Below, piece after piece: positions 9,209-16,410 of a stretch of DNA of 64,000 nt. The position numbers and the translations under genes are program-made. Each line of letters starts with the position of its first letter. Positions within the stretch are counted from its first letter, which is position 1. The notes beneath the pieces are model-generated. The model was not told the DNA's origin, did no database searches, and was given only the letters and a program-made list of their open reading frames with translations. This DNA comes from Tunturiibacter empetritectus (GTDB taxonomy: Bacteria > Acidobacteriota > Terriglobia > Terriglobales > Acidobacteriaceae). The DNA is taken from the NCBI RefSeq assembly GCF_014201375.1, contig NZ_JACHDZ010000007.1, positions 62,001-126,000 of the forward strand, read 5' to 3'.

Positions 9209-9397
9209 CCTGCCGGACGGGCCTCCTGCGCGGAGGGCGGGCGTTCGCACGCCTTTTACTGCTTCGCGTGGTCCTCCCGTTGGTCGGAAGAAAATCGGTT
9301 CCGACCAACGGGAAGACCACAAGAGATCGTCGCTGCAAGAAAGGTATACGCGTCACGAAGTGACCGCTGCCCGCGTAGGGCGCCCGTCCGGAAGGAC
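9209..9397. repeat. REP-like element, inverted pair
   Basis: Starts CCTGCCGGACGGGC and ends with its near reverse complement GCCCGTCCGGAAGGAC. The left half has the hairpin GGCGT-TCGC-ACGCC; the right half has GTCAC-TTC-GTGAC in its GCGTCACGAAGTGACC. Between them TCCCGTTGGTCGGAA (9275-9289) pairs perfectly with 9299-9313 (15 bp, 9-base loop). The element sits between the SprT-like gene and the exported protein at 9411. Confidence 0.85.
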
Positions 9398-9410
9398 ATA
9401 TTCTTCGATG

Positions 9411-9947
9411 CTATCGGGGAAGGTCTATAGGGGCGTTCTTGTTTTCTTTTTGCGGTGGGTGGGCGAGGAACCAGGCCTTCTGCTCTTCGATGAGTTGGGT
9501 GGCTTGATCGTGAAGGTCGTGGACGGCTTCGAGGGCGAGCCTGCGGGAGACGTTGTAGGTCTCGTTGTCAGGCGGGGCCTTCAGGTTGGAGGACCAGCGC
9601 TCGGTGGCTTCGACCAGCTTGGGGAGAGCTTTGCGGATGTCGCGGTGACGGGCGCCGTAGTCGTCAAGGTTGTCGTTGAGCTCGTCGGCGATGGCGGTGA
9701 ACTGCTCGAGGAGATCGTGGGTGTCCTGCTCGCGGCCGGGTTTTCGCGGAGTGGCGAAGAGATCCTGAATGGATTTGTTGCGTGCGTCGAGGAGCTTGAT
9801 GAAGAGAAGGACGCGGTCGTTGGGATAATAGGCGACCTCTCGGAGCTGCTCGACTTCGCCGTCGGAGAGGGAGGCGTCGGTGCGCTGGGCGGGAAGGGAC
9901 AGGGCAAGCGAGAGCAGAAGAAGGACGAGCGAGAGTCTGCGGAGCAT
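9411..9947 (-). CDS. Exported alpha-helical protein of unknown function
   Basis: 178 residues. The N-terminus MLRRLSLVLLLLSLALSLPAQ is a signal peptide. The rest is charged and predicted helical (DLLEQFTAIADELNDNL, ALEAVHDLHDQATQLIEEQ), with an NDRVLLFIKLLDARNKSIQDL segment. No known domain is recognised. It follows the exported protein at 9981 by 33 bases on the same strand and the TPR protein further up, suggesting one transcription unit of three exported proteins. A repeat element follows its stop codon. Confidence 0.75.
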   Translation of the reverse strand: MLRRLSLVLLLLSLALSLPAQRTDASLSDGEVEQLREVAYYPNDRVLLFIKLLDARNKSIQDLFATPRKPGREQDTHDLLEQFTAIADELNDNLDDYGARHRDIRKALPKLVEATERWSSNLKAPPDNETYNVSRRLALEAVHDLHDQATQLIEEQKAWFLAHPPQKENKNAPIDLPR

Positions 9948-9980
9948 CGGTTCCTGGTCTGGATTACTGGTGTCTGGTTC

Positions 9981-10448
9981 TTAGTGCTTGAAGACCTGAG
10001 CGAGAAGTTCGTCGTGGACCTGGTCGAGCTGCTTGAGGGTGGCCTGGAGGGTGTCGCGATCTTCATTGGAGGCTTTATGGAGATACTCTCCGAGGCGGTA
10101 GGAGGTGTGATGCATCAACTCTTCGGCGTTCTTGAGGCGCTTGGAGTTGCTGGCGATATCCATGTGGATGAGCATCGCGTAGGCGTTGACCTTCTTGAGG
10201 GTAGCGGTGGCCTGATCGACGTCGCCGTTGAGCATCTGCTTGCCGGCCATCTCGGTCATGACATGGACGAGCTCGGTGTAGAGGAAGCACTGATCGCGGG
10301 GATTGGCCTGCTGGGCGCGGAGTTCGAGTTGCGCGAGTGCCTGGGCGGTGGGAAGGGTGTCGTCAAAGGAGGCGGCGCGTGCGGTTGCTGGAGAGGACAG
10401 AAGCAGCGGCAGAGAGAGAAGAAGAGCGAACCGACGGATCGATTTCAT
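9981..10448 (-). CDS. Exported helical protein of unknown function
   Basis: 155 residues beginning with a typical signal peptide (MKSIRRFALLLSLPLLLSS, then an ATARAA-type cleavage site). The mature part is helical with TAQALAQLELRAQQANPRDQCF, LVHVMTEMAGKQM and an ATLKKVNAYAMLIH segment that resembles a degenerate TPR hairpin. It lies 25 bases after the TPR protein and 33 before the next exported protein, all on the minus strand. Function unknown; an extracytoplasmic helical partner of the TPR protein is inference. Confidence 0.75.
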   Translation of the reverse strand: MKSIRRFALLLSLPLLLSSPATARAASFDDTLPTAQALAQLELRAQQANPRDQCFLYTELVHVMTEMAGKQMLNGDVDQATATLKKVNAYAMLIHMDIASNSKRLKNAEELMHHTSYRLGEYLHKASNEDRDTLQATLKQLDQVHDELLAQVFKH

Positions 10449-10473
10449 AACGCACCTCGAAGGGAGCGCTTGC

Positions 10474-11862
10474 CTACTTCAGGTGATCGAGGGTGAGGAG
10501 ACGGTGGCGGGCCTCCCACTCCTCGTCCGGAAACTGGCCGTTTGCCACGGAGAGGAACTGTTTGTACAGGTCGGTCGCCTGTTTGGTGTGGTGCAGTTTG
10601 TCGTGCGCAGTTGCCGCAAGGAACAGACTTGAAGGCGACTGTGGCAGCACTTTATCACGAATTTCGAGTGCTTGCAAGGAGGTGACGGGGTCGTTGTTTG
10701 CGGACGCTGCGAAGGCGAGATGGCTGGCGGCCTGGGCGAGATCGTCTTTAGTGGGGAAGGCGTTGGGCTGGGCGAGGGCGCGCTTGAGAAGGGCTTCAGC
10801 TTCGGCGAAGTTTTTGAGGTGGATCTGGACGTCGGCACTGTCGTCGAGGAGGGTGGGGTCCTGCGTGGATTTGGTCAGGAGACCGTTGTAGAGGGGGGCG
10901 GCCTGGTCGTACTGCTTGTTTCGGCTGTAGAGACGGGCGAGGAGGCGGGTGATGGCGGCGTCTTCTGGGTGGGCGGCGTGGAGTTTGGCGGCGAGTGGGA
11001 TGGCCTGGGTGGTCTTGCCCTGCTGCTCGTAGAGGCTGGCGAGTTGGGCGTTGAGGGTGGGGTTGTTGGGGTCTTTGGCGAGGGCGGTGGTGAGGAGGGA
11101 TTCGGCCTGGTCGGGACGCTGTTGGCGCAGGAGGAGATGGGTGAGGGCAGCGGTGGCGTCGTGATTCTGGGGGTCGACGGCGAGGAGGCGGCGGTAGGCG
11201 AGCTCGGCGGCGGTGGTGTCGCCGGAGGCTTCGGCGAGCTCGCCGGAGAGGAGGATGTCCTCGGGGGTCTCGGGGGTGATCTTGATTGCTGAGAGGAGTT
11301 CGTCGCTGGCGGCGGAGGGGTTGGCGGTCTGGTCGATGCGGGCGAGGGCGCGGTAGGCGCGGGCTTTGAGGGCGGGGTTGTCGGTGGTGAGGGTGGTGGA
11401 TTTGAGGAGCTCATTGTGGGCGTCGGTGAGCCGGCCGCCGCGGGCCAGGAGAAGGCCTAGGGCGAGATGGGGGTCGAAGTAGTTGGGGTCGGCGGCGATG
11501 GCGCGGCGGTAGGTTTGCTCTGCGGCGGTGGTCTGGGCGGGAGTTTCGGCGAGTGCGTCCTGGGTGAAGGCCAGGTCATAGAGGAGGTGGGCGTCGGTGG
11601 GATTCTTGTCAGCGAGTAGGGTGAGGATTTTGAGGGCGGTGGGGTAGTCCTGCTTGTCGAGGGCGTCGTTGGCCTGGGCGCGGGCGGGGTCGATCGGTGC
11701 GGGTTTGGGAGCGGCCGTGGTGTCGATGGCGCCTGCGGGGAGTTGTGCCCGGGCCGACCCTGATGCAAGGACTAGAGAGAAAAATATTAACGACAGGATG
11801 GCAGGGGGACGTGGGCGTAGCCTGTGTGCAGGTGTTGACTTGTTGCGTCTTGTGTCGTGCAT
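10474..11862 (-). CDS. Exported tetratricopeptide repeat protein
   Basis: 462 residues from the ATG at 11862, which has GGGGGAG 8 bases upstream; a second in-frame start at 11898 lacks one. After a basic leader and hydrophobic stretch ending in SARAQ (signal peptide) come about nine or ten TPR-like 34-residue units, such as AEQTYRRAIAADPNYFDPHL, AELAYRRLLAVDPQNHDA and AESLLTTALAKDPNNPTL. TPRs bind partner proteins; the partner is not shown. It is first in a three-gene set of exported proteins. Confidence 0.85.
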   Translation of the reverse strand: MHDTRRNKSTPAHRLRPRPPAILSLIFFSLVLASGSARAQLPAGAIDTTAAPKPAPIDPARAQANDALDKQDYPTALKILTLLADKNPTDAHLLYDLAFTQDALAETPAQTTAAEQTYRRAIAADPNYFDPHLALGLLLARGGRLTDAHNELLKSTTLTTDNPALKARAYRALARIDQTANPSAASDELLSAIKITPETPEDILLSGELAEASGDTTAAELAYRRLLAVDPQNHDATAALTHLLLRQQRPDQAESLLTTALAKDPNNPTLNAQLASLYEQQGKTTQAIPLAAKLHAAHPEDAAITRLLARLYSRNKQYDQAAPLYNGLLTKSTQDPTLLDDSADVQIHLKNFAEAEALLKRALAQPNAFPTKDDLAQAASHLAFAASANNDPVTSLQALEIRDKVLPQSPSSLFLAATAHDKLHHTKQATDLYKQFLSVANGQFPDEEWEARHRLLTLDHLK

Positions 11863-12174
11863 CTCCGGTACTCCCCCTACTACCCTTAAAGTGTGCAAAG
11901 TCTTCGAACGACTGACTTTAGGTTTGGACTTTACTGCGATTGTTAAGTACGAAAGCCCGACCTGGATGGCCGGGCTTCAGTAGCTTTTCCCTACTAAGAG
12001 GATAACAGACGCGTCAAGAGGCGAGTTGTGGAAGACAGAGCGGAGATGGCGTGAAGGGATGAGTTTCTGAGACCAGAGGCATCCGGGGACGCTTTGAAGT
12101 TTCATTGCGCCTTGGAGAGGCCTCTCGGCGGCCGCTGTCCCAGTCATTAAAAGCAATGCGAAGCTTCGGACGCG
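11863..12174. other. Intergenic region with one hairpin
   Basis: 312 bases between two minus-strand genes. It contains the SD of the TPR gene and the hairpin at 11953-11977. I see no gene and no further structure. Confidence 0.5.
11953..11977. terminator. Possible terminator hairpin
   Basis: AAGCCCG pairs with CGGGCTT around CCTGGATGG-type loop sequence, between two minus-strand genes. Only short T tracts flank it (CTTTT downstream on the plus strand), so strength is uncertain. Confidence 0.35.
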
Positions 12175-13239
12175 CTACTTGGCAGGGACGTCAACCGGGA
12201 GGGAGCGGTTGCGGTCTTTGAGCCATTCGAGCGTGACGCTCTGGCCGGCTTTCTTCGGGGTTTGCTCATCGAGGTCGGGCATGAAGATCTCGAGGCCAGC
12301 CTGTGCGGTCATGCGCGTATAGCCGTTGACGAGTTGAGCCTGATAGTTGACGAGGTCGAGGTCAAACCAGGGATCCTGAGAGGCGTCGATCATCGTGAGG
12401 TCGACGTGGTGCATGGTGAGCTTGCCGAAGTCGAGGGTGCCTCCACTGAGACGGAGAAAGTTGTGCCACTGTGCGAGTCGGGTCTCGTCATTGCCCGCGT
12501 TGCCGTAGAGCACTTCGATGTCCGGCGGGCTGACCCGGACGGTGGTTATTTGGCCATGGATGTGCGGCGGGGGGAGCAGTTTCTGGGTGTCAAAGATGAT
12601 GTCGTTGTCTACTATCTGAACTCCGGGGATGTTACTCGTATGAACCAGGTCGGATAGTTCGACATGGAAGCCTCCGAGGAGGCCTTTCAGCGGAACCTTC
12701 AAGACGTTGAGCTTTGTGAGGTGAAACTTGACGAAGCCATCCGGAGTGGGAGAGAGGGTGCCGATGAGTTCGATGGGAAGGGGAACGATCTTGTGTACGG
12801 TGCCCTGCAGCTTGATTTGTTCGCCTTCGGGTTGAATCGAGATGTTGGTGAGAGGAGAGTTGGGCGGAGAGCTGGTGTTCAGATAGTTGCTGATGTCTCC
12901 TATGTTCGCGTGGATGACACCCTTCTGAATCTGTAGGACGAAAGAATCCGGGTCATCGAAGGACGGATTTACCTGCCGACGGGTGCGAACCATCTGTCCC
13001 CGGATCCAGCGGATGTAGATACGGAAGTTGGGACCTTTGCGCAGGAGCAGATTGTGCGCGTAGACCAGGGTGGGGGCGAGGTCCTCAGTGTCTGTCGCGC
13101 TGACGGGGCCGGAGGCTGCAACGGAAGAGGAGGGTGGAGGAGCGGGCGCCCTGGACCGCGAGTGCCAGAAGAGCCAGCAGAGGAAGAGGACGACGATCGT
13201 GGCGGCTGAGGCGATAAATGCAGGGCGGGGAAGGGTCAC
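12175..13239 (-). CDS. Membrane-anchored protein of unknown function
   Basis: 354 residues from a GTG at 13239. One N-terminal membrane helix (about residues 8-27, FIASAATIVVLFLCWLFW) is followed by a Pro/Ser-rich linker and a long beta-rich domain with alternating strands (GVIHANIGDISNYLN, IKLQGTVHKIVPLPIELIGTLS, FVKFHLTKLNVLKVPL). The layout is reminiscent of lipid-binding LmeA/AsmA-like periplasmic domains, but no diagnostic motif is visible, so that is only a guess. Its start overlaps the end of the RibD_C remnant by four bases. Confidence 0.65.
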   Translation of the reverse strand: MTLPRPAFIASAATIVVLFLCWLFWHSRSRAPAPPPSSSVAASGPVSATDTEDLAPTLVYAHNLLLRKGPNFRIYIRWIRGQMVRTRRQVNPSFDDPDSFVLQIQKGVIHANIGDISNYLNTSSPPNSPLTNISIQPEGEQIKLQGTVHKIVPLPIELIGTLSPTPDGFVKFHLTKLNVLKVPLKGLLGGFHVELSDLVHTSNIPGVQIVDNDIIFDTQKLLPPPHIHGQITTVRVSPPDIEVLYGNAGNDETRLAQWHNFLRLSGGTLDFGKLTMHHVDLTMIDASQDPWFDLDLVNYQAQLVNGYTRMTAQAGLEIFMPDLDEQTPKKAGQSVTLEWLKDRNRSLPVDVPAK

Positions 13240-13571
13240 TGTGCCATTCTAGTGGCAGACAAGGTGGCCTGAAAGGTCAACGGCTGCTTCGCACGGAATC
13301 TGAGGTTTGTTCTCACGCCGACTTTCTGCAAGTTGATTTTCTCGAGCCGGACGTGCTCAAGGCTGGAGCTTTCAAAAGACCGGAGACCGATGCTTAAAAA
13401 TACCCGCATGATATCAACCTGAAGCTCGTCGACGAGACCCGCATCCAAGAGCTGTTGAGCTATGCTGACGCCGCAAACTAGATCGCACGCGCGAGGCGTC
13501 GAACGGCTTATATAAGGTTCAGGGACCGGGGTCCCGAGGTCGCGGCAGCGGGACGTGTGGTTTGTTTTCAA
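13236..13571 (-). pseudogene. Remnant of a RibD_C/DHFR-family reductase gene
   Basis: The frame contains DLVCGVSIAQQLLDAGLVDELQVDIMRVFLS and ends in VRTNLRFR, which is the NADPH-loop-to-C-terminus third of a RibD C-terminal domain protein (compare VKIGGGVSTVRQYLQAGLID in the intact protein at 2035-2685). The N-terminal two thirds are absent; upstream is the end of an unrelated exported protein. The only start is a TTG directly at the previous stop codon. A decaying fragment is the simplest reading. Confidence 0.65.
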
Positions 13572-14759
13572 TTGATCGGCGTTGCGTTGCGCTGATCAAG
13601 CGAGAGTGAGTTTGGGCCGGGCTTTAGTTGGATGGGGTGGTCCCAGACGAGGGCCTGGTTGTTGTAGCGGGCGGAGATCATCAGGTAATAGGTTCCGGGA
13701 GAGACGCCGGGGAAGGTTCCGCTGCCGTTGGCGTCGGCGCGGATGGCGGAGGCGGCGTTTGCCTTGACCGCATCCAGAATCTTTTGGCAGTCGGGGGTGT
13801 GATTTCCGCAGGCGATGCCGAGGACCTTATAAGGGTTCGAACCCTGAGGAACGGCGATGCCTTGCTTGGCAAGTATGTCGGCGACACTGTTGCGCAGAAG
13901 GGTGTAGGGATGTCCGGCGAGAGGGTTGGGTGCGCCGGGTTGTGGGGGGAGTCCAGAGACGATGAACAGAGTGGCGTTGCCGAGGGGCGCGGTAGAGGAG
14001 GAGAGGGTGCTGCCGTTGTTGGATGGGGTTGCGGCTGGATTTCCAACGGATGCTGCCGGACTTCCAGCGGATGCGAGCACGGTGGTGGCGCCGCCGGAGG
14101 AGGGGATGGTCTTGCTGGGGGTAAGGGGGGCGAGGTTGCAGGTCTGTTCGAGGGGGGCAAAGGTGAAGTTGTCGTTGTTGTCCTGGCCGGTGACCACGCG
14201 TCCGTGGACCTGGTAGGGACCGGAGTCGCCGGGGTCGAGTGAGCCGTCGGGCTTGATGGTGAGGGCGAGGGGGTGATCGGGTGCGGCGATTTTGATGGCT
14301 ACGCCGGATGTGCCGGGCTCGACGGTGTAGGGATAGGCTCGTGCGGCATCGGGGCCGCAGCCGAGGATGGCGGACTCGGGGAAGAACTGAACACTGAAGC
14401 CGGTGGATGCCGCGAAGATGCCGTGCATGCGGATTCCGGGAGGGGTGGGTGGGCCTTTTTCGCCGCCGAACGCGGTCTTGAGGAGATCGGTTTGCAAGGT
14501 CTGGATGCCTGTGCCGACGCCCTTGGAGGAGAGGTTGATGGCGGGGCAGGTGGCGCGCTTGGGGACGAAGTTGGTGTAGCCAGGGGTGGATGCGCCGGGG
14601 ACGTAGGTGCTGCTGGTGTGAGTGGTGGCGGCGTCGTATTGGCCGTTGCCCTGGTAGGTGAGCTGGGATTGGCCGTACATGCCGGTCTGGCTCTTGTCGA
14701 CGATTTCGTGGGTGGTGGTCTGGGAGGTTTCGGTGTGGCCGGGAGAGGAGCTACCTAGG
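13568..14759 (-). CDS. C-terminal part of a frameshifted exported protein
   Basis: From about 14757 down to the TGA at 13568 this frame has credible coding character: HTETSQTTTHEIVDKSQTG, RATCPAINLSSKGVGTG, PPGIRMHGIFAASTGFSVQFFPE, GSLDPGDSGPYQVHGRVVTG, and a last domain ending in FPGVSPGTYYLMISARYN and WDHPIQLKPG, which looks like a carboxypeptidase-regulatory-like beta-sandwich. Upstream of 14757 the same frame is only a Ser/Pro-rich shadow of the other frame. It therefore continues the protein at 14751-15614 through a one-base frame change; a separate start at ATG 14680 is the less likely alternative. Confidence 0.6.
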
Positions 14760-15614
14760 GGTGTAGCCGCCGGCGACGACGCCGTCGATGGTGACGGGGC
14801 CGGGTGGCCCGGTGATGGTTTCAGTCCCGTGGAGGATGAGGACGAGAGGCTTGGGCCTGGTGTTGATGGTGAGGACGGCGTGGCCGCCTTTGAAGTCGAG
14901 GGAGTAGGCCTCTTGATTGGGTGAGAGGAAGGAGCAGTTGACGAGGACGCCGCCGTCGATGAAGTCGAGACGCCAGTGGCCGGGGCCTTCGAAGACTCCT
15001 GCCATGTCGGGACCGGGGATGGTCTCTTTGTTGGCGCCGGGGAGGACCTGGGAGAGCATCTGGCCGAAGGCTCCGAGGAGTGAGTTGCCGGTGCAGGTGG
15101 TGGGAAGTCTGCCGGAGGAGACACAGCGGCGCATTGCGCGCTCTTCGGCGTTCTTTGGGGGAGCGGGCTGGCCGTAGCCGCCGCCGGACGGGGCTTGTTG
15201 CGGGGGGGCTTTGAGCTGGTCTTCGGCTCTCTGGGCGTTCGCGTTGTAGAGGTCCTGCTGCTTCTGCTGGAAGGCCTTTGCGGCGGCGACCTGTTTGGCG
15301 GAGGGTTGGGTGCAGGTGGGGAAGAGTTTTTTGAGGGCGCCACGGGTGGCGTTGGTGTATTGCATGAGGCCGTTGGGCTGGATGTGATCGGGATGGCCGA
15401 CCATGCAGGTGGATGTGTCTGAGGTGTCGCGGATGTTGCAGCTTTCGATGAACATGCGCTCGCCGCTGCAGACGTAGGTGACGCCGGGGAGGAGTGGGTC
15501 GTTGGCTTGAGCGACGGCGGCGACAGAGAGAGCGCACAAGCCGAATAAGGTTGCTGTGGCTAATCTGGCTACTCTAAGGCCAGGACGAGGTCGGTTGGGA
15601 CTGGATGAACCCAT
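14751..15614 (-). CDS. N-terminal part of a frameshifted exported protein
   Basis: 287 residues with a signal peptide (LATATLFGLCALSVAAVAQA) and mature sequence VTYVCSGERMFIESCNIRDTSD, a Gln-rich helical linker with PSAKQVAAAKAFQQKQQDLYNA, and a C-terminal domain with AGVFEGPGHWRLDFIDGGVLVNCS. The frame stops at TAG 14751 in the middle of a Gly/Ser-rich linker, while the next frame continues with matching style. Removing one base near the CCCC at about 14757 would join both into a protein of about 680 residues. Function unknown. Confidence 0.7.
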   Translation of the reverse strand: MGSSSPNRPRPGLRVARLATATLFGLCALSVAAVAQANDPLLPGVTYVCSGERMFIESCNIRDTSDTSTCMVGHPDHIQPNGLMQYTNATRGALKKLFPTCTQPSAKQVAAAKAFQQKQQDLYNANAQRAEDQLKAPPQQAPSGGGYGQPAPPKNAEERAMRRCVSSGRLPTTCTGNSLLGAFGQMLSQVLPGANKETIPGPDMAGVFEGPGHWRLDFIDGGVLVNCSFLSPNQEAYSLDFKGGHAVLTINTRPKPLVLILHGTETITGPPGPVTIDGVVAGGYTPR

Positions 15615-15793
15615 AGTATCCCCCTGGGTTTTCTGAAATGGGGGCCCGCAATGCCTGGGGAGGAGAAAACTTCGATACTAGACCGATGGAACGCGAAAAG
15701 GCAAACGGTGTTCTGGGGAACGGCGCGGTCCGGGCATGGTCCGGGATGGTCGGGGATGGAATGCTGCGGGCTACGCGGTGACCTGGAGTGAAG

Positions 15794-16237
15794 TTATCTT
15801 TTTGTCTGTGGCTTTGACTTTGTCCGTGGCTTTGAGGTTGGCTTTGAAGTTGTCCGTGGCTTTGACGCAGAGCGACTTCGTACCTCGGCGATGGCCGCCA
15901 GATTCTTTTGCATGGCTTCGAGACGCTTGCGGCCCGTACGTGATCGATCGATAAGCTGTTCGATGCTGATCAGGAACTCAGGCATGTTCATCTCTTCGCG
16001 AAACTGCGCCAGGTAGGGTTGAATTTTGGCGTATTGGAAGTACATCTCGGGGCAGGTATTGTAGAGCAACTCCGCGTCTAGAGCGCCGCTTCTTACAAAG
16101 GCGGCGACCATCTCCCAGTATCCATAGACTTGAAGAACGAAGCTACTGCGCCTGTCGCCTGCACTGACGATCTGGATAAATTCGCTGGCGGATGCTGGTA
16201 GAAAATCGCCGCCTACGTAGGAGCGCGCTTCGCGCAT
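15794..16237 (-). CDS. Small protein with a Lys/Ser/Pro repeat tail
   Basis: 147 residues; GGGAGG lies 5 bases before the ATG at 16237. Residues 1-110 look globular and helical (EFIQIVSAGDRRSSFVLQVYGYWEMVAAFV, LLYNTCPEMYFQYAKIQPYLAQFREEMNMPEFL). The last 30 residues are basic repeats of the SKPRT/SKPTSKPRTKSKPQ kind, encoded by an imperfect DNA repeat (TTTGTCCGTGGC-type units at about 15800-15866). The core resembles DUF4760-like proteins, without certainty. The basic tail could bind nucleic acid; that is inference. Confidence 0.6.
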   Translation of the reverse strand: MREARSYVGGDFLPASASEFIQIVSAGDRRSSFVLQVYGYWEMVAAFVRSGALDAELLYNTCPEMYFQYAKIQPYLAQFREEMNMPEFLISIEQLIDRSRTGRKRLEAMQKNLAAIAEVRSRSASKPRTTSKPTSKPRTKSKPQTKR

Positions 16238-16410
16238 GACCGCCTCCCGCCGGAGTTCATATAGCTTCAGAATCAGTTCAGCCTACTGAATTGCGTTGGC
16301 GGTAGCTGCTCTCTTTTTTCTCATCGCCTCTACAATAACAGCCGTCTGATTGCTACGAACAGGGGATGAAAGAGGTTGATGACGACCAGAGCCGATGCTT
16401 TCTGTTCGGT

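Noticed and set aside
8967..10496. A 509-codon open frame on the plus strand
   Set aside because: It is antisense to the SprT-like and two exported-protein genes and crosses the REP-like element; its composition (Val/Gly/Glu runs) is that of a shadow frame.
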